A DNA stretch of 54,934 nt from positions 1-54,934 of the forward strand of contig SVRW01000017.1 in NCBI GenBank assembly GCA_015064625.1, written 5' to 3'. A model generated the notes under the pieces. It was not told the DNA's origin. It made no database searches and saw only the letters and a program-made list of their open reading frames with translations. This DNA comes from Oscillospiraceae bacterium (lineage in GTDB: Bacteria; Bacillota; Clostridia; Oscillospirales; CAG-382). Made by a program: the position numbers and the translations under genes. The first letter of the stretch is position 1; each line of letters begins with the position of its first letter. Below, piece after piece: positions 50,511 through 54,934 of the stretch.

Positions 50511-51713
50511 ATGACAGCAACCTTTAAGCCTTCTTTGCTGGAAGGTACAATAGAATCCCCGCCTTCCAAAAGCATGGCGCACAGATATTTGATAGGCTCG
50601 GCTTTATCTGGGCAAAAATGCGTTATTTACGGAGTCGATTACAGCGAGGATATTCTCGCCAGCATAGACTGTCTGAAAGCCTTGGGGGCAGATATAATTA
50701 TTGACGGAGACAAAGTTATAATAGATTCGTCCTCATTTATGACGGCTGATAATCCCGTTTTGGAGTGCAGAGAGAGCGGAAGCACGCTCAGATTCTTTAT
50801 TCCTCTTGCTTTATGTATGGGAAAATCGGTCACGCTCAAAGGAAGTGAAAGACTTTTCGAACGTCCTCTTGATGTTTACGAGGATTTATGCAAAAATAAC
50901 GGTTTCGAGTTTAAGAAAAGCAAAAATTCCGTCACCGTTTGCGGTAAGCTCAAAAAAGGTATTTACAAGGTCAGAGGCGATATAAGCAGTCAATTTATAA
51001 CTGGGCTTATTTTTGCCCTCTTATTTCTTGGCGGAGATTCATCAATTGAAATAATTCCGCCTTTTGAAAGCAAGTCATACGTTAATTTGACAATTTCTGC
51101 GTTGGAAGCCTTCGGTGCTAACGTAAGCTTTACGGAGGAATACAAAGTTGAGGTCAGAAAATCAAATCTCCATTCATATTCTGGTAAAATCGAAGGGGAT
51201 TATTCAAACGCCGCTTTTCTCGATGCATTTAATTATATCGGTTCTAAGATAAAGATTGAAAATCTTAACCAAAAAAGTCTTCAGGGTGACAAGGTTTATT
51301 CGGATTATTTCGCTCTCATTTCAGACGGAACCCCTACCCTCGATATTTCCGATTGCCCCGATCTCGGTCCTGTGCTTTTCGCATTGGCATCTTTGAAAAA
51401 TGGAGCGAATTTCACAGGTACAGATCGTTTAAAAGCCAAAGAGAGCGATCGCGGAATGGCAATGCATGAGGAACTAAAAAAATTAGGTGGCGGACTTATA
51501 TTCGGGGAAAATTGCATCACCGTACCGAATCAGAACCTTGAATACAAAGGGGAAATACTATCAAGCCATAATGACCACAGAATAGTAATGGCTTTATCAG
51601 TAATTCTTTCAACCATTGGCGGTTCTATCGAAGGAATAGAAGCGGTCAGAAAAAGTTATCCCGATTTTTTCAAGGATATAAAGAAGCTTAAAGCAGAGGT
51701 TTATATAAAATGA
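50511..51713 (+). CDS. aroA: 5-enolpyruvylshikimate-3-phosphate synthase
   Basis: A 400-residue enzyme adding enolpyruvate to shikimate 3-phosphate. Motifs: PPSKSMAHRYLIGSAL (usual PGSKS), ECRESGSTLRFFIPLAL, GDISSQFITGLIF, DRLKAKESDR and SHNDHRIVMALSV. It starts 1 nt after aroQ and overlaps tyrA by 4 nt. Confidence 0.95.
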   Translation: MTATFKPSLLEGTIESPPSKSMAHRYLIGSALSGQKCVIYGVDYSEDILASIDCLKALGADIIIDGDKVIIDSSSFMTADNPVLECRESGSTLRFFIPLALCMGKSVTLKGSERLFERPLDVYEDLCKNNGFEFKKSKNSVTVCGKLKKGIYKVRGDISSQFITGLIFALLFLGGDSSIEIIPPFESKSYVNLTISALEAFGANVSFTEEYKVEVRKSNLHSYSGKIEGDYSNAAFLDAFNYIGSKIKIENLNQKSLQGDKVYSDYFALISDGTPTLDISDCPDLGPVLFALASLKNGANFTGTDRLKAKESDRGMAMHEELKKLGGGLIFGENCITVPNQNLEYKGEILSSHNDHRIVMALSVILSTIGGSIEGIEAVRKSYPDFFKDIKKLKAEVYIK

Positions 51714-52567
51714 TAGTTGATGTAAGTAAAAAAATATTGATTGTAGGACTTGGTCTTCTTGGCGGAAGCTATGCAAAGGTTTTGAAACGCTTCGGCTTTC
51801 ATATCAGCGCGATCACAAGAAAGCAAAGCTCCATAGATTATGCATTAAAAGAAAAAATTATTGACGAAGGTTCAACAGAATTAGATGAAAAAATAATAGG
51901 AGAAGCAGATCTTGTTATTTTCGCTCTCTACCCTCACGTTTTCGTTGAATGGATTGAAAAAAACCAAAAGCTCCTCAAAAGCGGAGCTTTGATTACAGAC
52001 GTAACAGGCGTTAAAAGAAGCATTGTATATCAGATACAAGATATACTTCGTCCCGATGTGGAATTTATTGCAGCTCATCCCATGGCAGGACGTGAGGTTT
52101 CTGGCGTTGAAAACAGCTCTGATAAAATGTTTGTCGGTGCGAACTACATCGTAACACCCACTTCAAAAAACACCCCTGAAGCAATTCAGACATGCATTGA
52201 GCTTGGAAGACTTCTTGGTTTCTCAAACGTAACAGCACTCTCTCCGGAAGAACACGATGAGATGATAGGATTTCTTTCTCAATTAACCCATTGCATCGCC
52301 ATAACACTTATGACCTGCAACGACAAGGAAAACATGGAAAAATTCACAGGTGACTCTTTCCGTGACCTCACAAGAATAGCACGAATCAACGATCTGATGT
52401 GGAGCGAGCTTTTTGTATCAAACAAAGATGTTCTTCTCGGACAAATGAATTTGTTTATAAACAAATTCAACGAGTTAAAAACAATGCTTGAAAACGAAGA
52501 CATCGAAGGAATGCGAAAAATGATGCGCTACTCCACGGAACGCAGGGCGTTGTTTGATAAAAAATAA
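51710..52567 (+). CDS. tyrA: Prephenate dehydrogenase
   Basis: A 285-residue enzyme making 4-hydroxyphenylpyruvate for tyrosine. Rossmann motif IVGLGLLGGSYAKVL, then ITDVTGVKRSIV, FIAAHPMAGREVSGVENS and a helical C-terminal domain (MIGFLSQLTHCIAITL). No ACT domain is present. It closes the operon, giving both Phe and Tyr branches under one leader. No clear terminator follows. Confidence 0.94.
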   Translation: MIVDVSKKILIVGLGLLGGSYAKVLKRFGFHISAITRKQSSIDYALKEKIIDEGSTELDEKIIGEADLVIFALYPHVFVEWIEKNQKLLKSGALITDVTGVKRSIVYQIQDILRPDVEFIAAHPMAGREVSGVENSSDKMFVGANYIVTPTSKNTPEAIQTCIELGRLLGFSNVTALSPEEHDEMIGFLSQLTHCIAITLMTCNDKENMEKFTGDSFRDLTRIARINDLMWSELFVSNKDVLLGQMNLFINKFNELKTMLENEDIEGMRKMMRYSTERRALFDKK

Positions 52568-52946
52568 AAAAGAAATTTCCACCACGCTTCTATAAATCCT
52601 AAATCCGCTTCTATAAATCTATTCCTAAGAAAACCATAATTAAGTATACTGCAGTTCAGAATAAGCATAATGTAGAACTTATTTTAAATGACACCACATT
52701 TGACTATTTTTCTGCTTATATTCTTTCTTCTGAAACTAAACGGTAATATAAAATTCATCACCAACATTCTCAACTTCAAATTCAACGGTAACTTGTGCGC
52801 TGACACCAACAACAATCTTTTTCTCGAGGCATACCACTGCTGACAACACTCAATATTCATTTTAAAAGTCAGCTCATTATTAAAATATAAAAATACTGAA
52901 AAATAAAAAATAATTTGTTTTTTTCATTATTTTTTTCAAAAAGCTA
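52568..52946. other. Gene-poor stretch with apparent coding remnants
   Basis: A direct repeat CGCTTCTATAAATC occurs twice within 40 bp near 52584-52620. Two short open pieces look like fragments: a plus-strand frame ending SAYILSSETKR at about 52741, and a minus-strand frame 52738-52851 ending VTVEFEVENVGDEFYITV. Neither has a good start. Nothing else is seen. Confidence 0.4.
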
Positions 52947-52975
52947 TTGACAATAAGGGTTCTTTGTGGTATTAT
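52947..52975 (+). promoter_or_regulatory. Promoter of the tRNA-Arg gene
   Basis: TTGACA (52947-52952), 17-bp spacer ending TTTGTGG, TATTAT (52970-52975). Confidence 0.88.
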
Positions 52976-53003
52976 ATGTAAGCTCTCAAGAGCCCGTTTG
53001 TTT

Positions 53004-53080
53004 GTGCCTTTAGCTCAGCTGGATAGAGCAACTGCCTTCTAAGCAGTAGGTCGGGGGTTCGAGTCCCTCAAGGCACGCCA
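53004..53080 (+). tRNA. tRNA-Arg (anticodon TCT)
   Basis: Acceptor GTGCCTT, D arm GCTCAGCTGGATAGAGC, anticodon stem CTGCC/AGCAG region with loop CTTCTAA (TCT), T arm GGGGTTCGAGTCCC, discriminator G, CCA encoded. Confidence 0.96.
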
Positions 53081-53082
53081 GC

Positions 53083-53121
53083 ATATTGGGCGATAGATAA
53101 TATCGCCCGATATGATTTTTT
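53083..53121 (+). terminator. Terminator after tRNA-Arg
   Basis: ATATTGGGCGATA/TATCGCCCGATAT hairpin with a 5-nt loop followed by six Ts. Its end abuts tRNA-His. Confidence 0.85.
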
Positions 53122-53126
53122 CTTGT

Positions 53127-53204
53127 GGTGGATGTAGCTCAGTTGGTTAGAGTATCAGGTTGTGGCCCTGAGGGTCGCCGGTTCAAATCCGGTCATCCAC
53201 CCCA
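53127..53204 (+). tRNA. tRNA-His (anticodon GTG)
   Basis: Includes the extra G(-1) opposite C73; acceptor GTGGATG/CATCCAC, loop TTGTGGC (GTG), T arm CCGGTTCAAATCCGG and CCA. No separate promoter is seen after the tRNA-Arg terminator, so it may depend on read-through. Confidence 0.95.
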
Positions 53205-53220
53205 GAATTCAAATCGTGTT

Positions 53221-53242
53221 AAGACCCAGTTGGGTCTTTTTT
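53221..53242 (+). terminator. Terminator after tRNA-His
   Basis: AAGACCCA/TGGGTCTT with a 2-nt centre and T run. Confidence 0.85.
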
Positions 53243-53310
53243 AAAACCACCGCGATTTCATTGTTTGACCACTTACAAGCCACATTTAAATTTCAATATT
53301 TTGCACACTT

Positions 53311-53461
53311 CGGGGCGTGGCTCAGATGGAACCGTTTCCGAGCGTTGCCAGTGGCAGATTGAACGAGGAAAAAGGTGTGGCCGCGGTCGAAAATTTATGA
53401 AGCGAAAGCAAACAAAAAATTTCGGGTACCGCAACAGGAAGAGCTCTTGGTTTGGGAACTT
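53311..53461 (+). pseudogene. Broken tRNA-Pro (copy 1), interrupted in the D loop
   Basis: CGGGGCGTGGCTCAGATGG (53311-53329) is the 5' end of tRNA-Pro up to the D loop. About 110 nt of unrelated sequence follow, then AGAGCTCTTGGTTTGGGAA (about 53440-53458), which resembles the rest of the D stem and the anticodon arm. No T arm follows. It cannot make a tRNA. Confidence 0.75.
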
Positions 53462-53621
53462 GTACCCATTGCACTACCTCACTGTTGATTATAGGCTTTA
53501 AACCTATAAAAACCTATCATATCCCCTTATATAATAACAACAAATTTTTGCTTAATTTGGGTTTGACCACAATTTTGACCAGTTCTGTGAAAACTCATTT
53601 TTATAACTAAATATTGCCTTT

Positions 53622-53659
53622 CGGGGTGTGGCTCAGATGGTAGAGCGCTTGGTTTGGGA
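53622..53659 (+). pseudogene. tRNA-Pro 5' half (copy 2), cut at the anticodon loop
   Basis: CGGGGTGTGGCTCAGATGG, then TAGAGCGCTTGGTTTGGGA reproduces tRNA-Pro positions 1-38 and then diverges completely at the 3' side of the anticodon loop. This is where many tyrosine integrases recombine, so it looks like an attachment-site scar. Confidence 0.85.
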
Positions 53660-53819
53660 GCGTGAACAAACTTCTCAGCATCGAAAAATCAAAAGTGCGA
53701 AAAAGCCTTGTAATACGGGCATTTTCGGCACTTTACAAAATCTCAAAAAAGCGTAAAAATCGGGTTTGACCACAGTTTGTCCCACTTCTACGCAAAAACA
53801 TAAAAATTCAATACAAAAT

Positions 53820-53895
53820 CGGGGTGTGGCTCAGCTGGTAGAGCGGGTGGTTTGGGACCATCAGGCCGCAGGTTCAAGTCCTGTCACTCCGACCA
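53820..53895 (+). tRNA. tRNA-Pro (anticodon TGG), intact copy
   Basis: Acceptor CGGGGTG/CACTCCG (one G-U pair), loop TTTGGGA (TGG), T arm GCAGGTTCAAGTCCTGT, discriminator A and CCA. A hairpin GCCGATTTGACTG/CAGTCAAATCGGC (53901-53934) follows directly. Confidence 0.96.
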
Positions 53896-53900
53896 AAAAT

Positions 53901-53934
53901 GCCGATTTGACTGCTGTTTTACAGTCAAATCGGC
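53901..53934 (+). terminator. Hairpin after tRNA-Pro
   Basis: Perfect 13-bp stem with an 8-nt loop; the T run after it is poor (TCAAAATT), so termination may be weak. Confidence 0.6.
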
Positions 53935-54000
53935 TCAAAATTAATATGTCACCGGAGGCTGTGTACCGTAGTACCGTAATGCCGGATTAGGTGTCCAAGT

Positions 54001-54047
54001 GAGCTTGGGTTATTGTTTAGCAATAGCCGAGGCTCTATTTTTATTTT
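54001..54047 (+). promoter_or_regulatory. Hairpin and T run in the leader of the acetyltransferase gene
   Basis: GAGC..GG.TTATTG-TTTAG-CAATA.CC..GGCTC folds with small internal loops and is followed by TATTTTTATTTT, 12 nt before the start codon region GGAGG. It resembles a terminator or attenuator placed inside a leader. Confidence 0.5.
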
Positions 54048-54058
54048 GGAGGTATTTT

Positions 54059-54613
54059 ATGAAAAACACAAAGGTTACTCTTGTTCCGCTTACGGCAGAC
54101 GACCGCGAGCAATTCATTCTTGACAATCAGTGGGCATTCAAGTACGGCGCGATCGAGGAATTCGGCAAGCGTGACGACCACATGGATTTTGACGGCGAGA
54201 TCATCTCTCGCAAAACCATCGAGCGTTGTATCGACTCGCCCGATAGCGAGACCTACCGAATCGTTGTTGACGGTAGACGAGTTGGAGGTCTTATTCTGAA
54301 AATCAACAAAGAAACGAATCACAACGAGCTGGAGATCTTATTCGTTTCTCCCGAGGAGCACACCAAGGGCATCGGATATGGTGCGTGGCTTGCGGTAGAG
54401 GCTCTGCATCCCGAGACCAAGGTTTGGGAGACCTGCACTCCATATTTCGAAAAGCGCAATATTCATTTCTACGTTAACAAGTGCGGCTTTCAAATCGACC
54501 AATTTTGGTGCGAGTATTTTCAACCCGAACACGAAATGTTCGAGGATGAAAAGCACGATCCCGACGAAGGCCCTGATGAAATGTTCCGTTTTATCAAGGT
54601 GATGAAGCCATAA
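54059..54613 (+). CDS. GNAT-family N-acetyltransferase
   Basis: A 184-residue protein starting MKNTKVTLVPLTADDREQF. The acetyl-CoA region is LEILFVSPEEHTKGIGYGAWLAVEAL, with a shortened form of the Q/RxxGxG/A loop (TKGIGYG); the FYVNKCGFQ segment is typical of the fold's end. The substrate is unknown. Codons often end in C or G (GAGATCATC, CGCAAAACCATCGAG), unlike the AT-rich core genes, which points to recent transfer. It lies just beyond the tRNA-Pro scars and ends at a strong terminator. Confidence 0.88.
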   Translation: MKNTKVTLVPLTADDREQFILDNQWAFKYGAIEEFGKRDDHMDFDGEIISRKTIERCIDSPDSETYRIVVDGRRVGGLILKINKETNHNELEILFVSPEEHTKGIGYGAWLAVEALHPETKVWETCTPYFEKRNIHFYVNKCGFQIDQFWCEYFQPEHEMFEDEKHDPDEGPDEMFRFIKVMKP

Positions 54614-54647
54614 TCGCTTCTCTTTGTTTACTGCATACCAACCATTG

Positions 54648-54675
54648 AGGGCGCCTTAATCGGCGCCCTCTTTTT
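54648..54675 (+). terminator. Terminator after the acetyltransferase gene
   Basis: AGGGCGCC/GGCGCCCT with a 6-nt loop, then CTTTTTG. Confidence 0.93.
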
Positions 54676-54760
54676 GTTTTGCCTTTCTTTGTTTACTGAG
54701 GGGCAATCGTTGAGTACTTTATTCTTCCTCAAACAGTTTTATTGCATCCGGACTGAATTT

Positions 54761-54934
54761 TTATTTGAGTCTGAAATACTTAATATTCTTTCCGTTACCC
54801 TCACGCTGGATTTCCCCTTCAGCAACCAACTTGCGAAGCGCACCTTCGATAGAGCTTATGCTTAGTGAAGGACAAAGCTCTCGGATATCTTGCTTTGAAA
54901 ATCTGCCGATCTTATTCATCGTTGCACGGCGAAC
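54761..54934 (-). CDS. C-terminal winged-helix segment of a larger protein, partial
   Basis: A minus-strand frame enters from the right edge and stops at TAA 54763-54761, giving 57 residues: GRFSKQDIRELCPSLSISSI followed by EGALRKLVAEGEIQREGNG and ending KYFRLK. This is a winged-helix DNA-binding fold like the C-terminal domain of many Fic-family or related proteins. The rest lies outside the window, so the full identity is open. Confidence 0.7.
   Translation of the reverse strand, partial: VRRATMNKIGRFSKQDIRELCPSLSISSIEGALRKLVAEGEIQREGNGKNIKYFRLK

Noticed and set aside
53162..53990. Short ORFs over the tRNA-His and tRNA-Pro region
   Set aside because: They translate tRNA and tRNA-scar sequence; no ribosome-binding site is seen.
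27..54900. CRISPR array, rRNA genes, riboswitches or T-box leaders
   Set aside because: I saw no regularly spaced repeats, no rRNA sequence and no T-box GGTGG...ACCGCG element or known aptamer core; weak or divergent ones could have been missed by eye.

Overview
The window is a low-GC, gene-dense chromosomal segment of an anaerobic Firmicute of class Clostridia, most like an Oscillospiraceae/Ruminococcaceae gut or rumen bacterium. This rests on gene order (hup-rqcP-yabP-yabQ-divIC; yicC-remA-gmk-rpoZ-priA-def-fmt-rsmB-rlmN-stp-pknB-rsgA; nusB-xseA-xseB-ispA-dxs-tlyA-nadK-argR-recN), sporulation genes (yabP, yabQ), frequent TTG/GTG starts with GGAGG sites, and TTGACA-17-TATAAT promoters. No species can be named from the sequence alone.

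Layout. 1-1.3 kb: the start of a hypothetical gene, tRNA-Gln, and a roughly 700-nt gene-free block that folds on the minus strand into a long series of hairpins ending in a terminator. I read it as a large structured RNA downstream of the ribosome-hibernation gene hpf. 1.3-20.1 kb, all minus strand: hpf; the hup-to-divIC group; cysK, pfkA and pssA; and a long housekeeping operon from the yicC promoter through rsgA. 20.2-21.9 kb: a secreted nuclease lipoprotein and a conserved unknown gene. 22-31.6 kb, plus strand: nusB through recN, then VanZ-like and SanA-like genes. 31.6-36.8 kb: the arginine operon argCJBDF behind a promoter whose -10 lies inside a consensus ARG box; argR is encoded about 3 kb upstream. 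36.9-40.7 kb: two tRNA-Ser genes, then accessory DNA with two copies of a modular hairpin repeat, a ComB-like phosphatase, a lipoprotein, a broken XRE regulator, a small membrane protein and a compact RNA unit with its own promoter and UUCG-loop terminator. 40.7-44.2 kb, minus strand: a lipoprotein, two RadC-like genes with complementary losses, tRNA-Met and trmL. 44.3-52.6 kb: a complete aromatic amino-acid operon (aroF-pheA-aroB-aroC-aroE/aroK-aroQ-aroA-tyrA) behind a leader peptide containing FFYYFYYF and a terminator. 53-54.9 kb: tRNA-Arg, tRNA-His, two broken and one intact tRNA-Pro, then a GC-richer acetyltransferase and the end of a winged-helix protein, which looks like a mobile-element junction.

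How the parts work together: the left arm is translation, cell-wall signalling and sporulation housekeeping. The middle supplies isoprenoid precursors, DNA repair and arginine under ArgR. The right arm makes Phe and Tyr from PEP and erythrose-4-phosphate under what looks like a Phe/Tyr attenuator. Accessory DNA sits at the tRNA-Ser and tRNA-Pro genes.

The best candidates for something undescribed are the structured RNA at 566-1270, the hairpin RNA at 40393-40606, the complementary RadC pair, and the modular hairpin repeats. All calls come from reading the sequence; no database or folding program was used.
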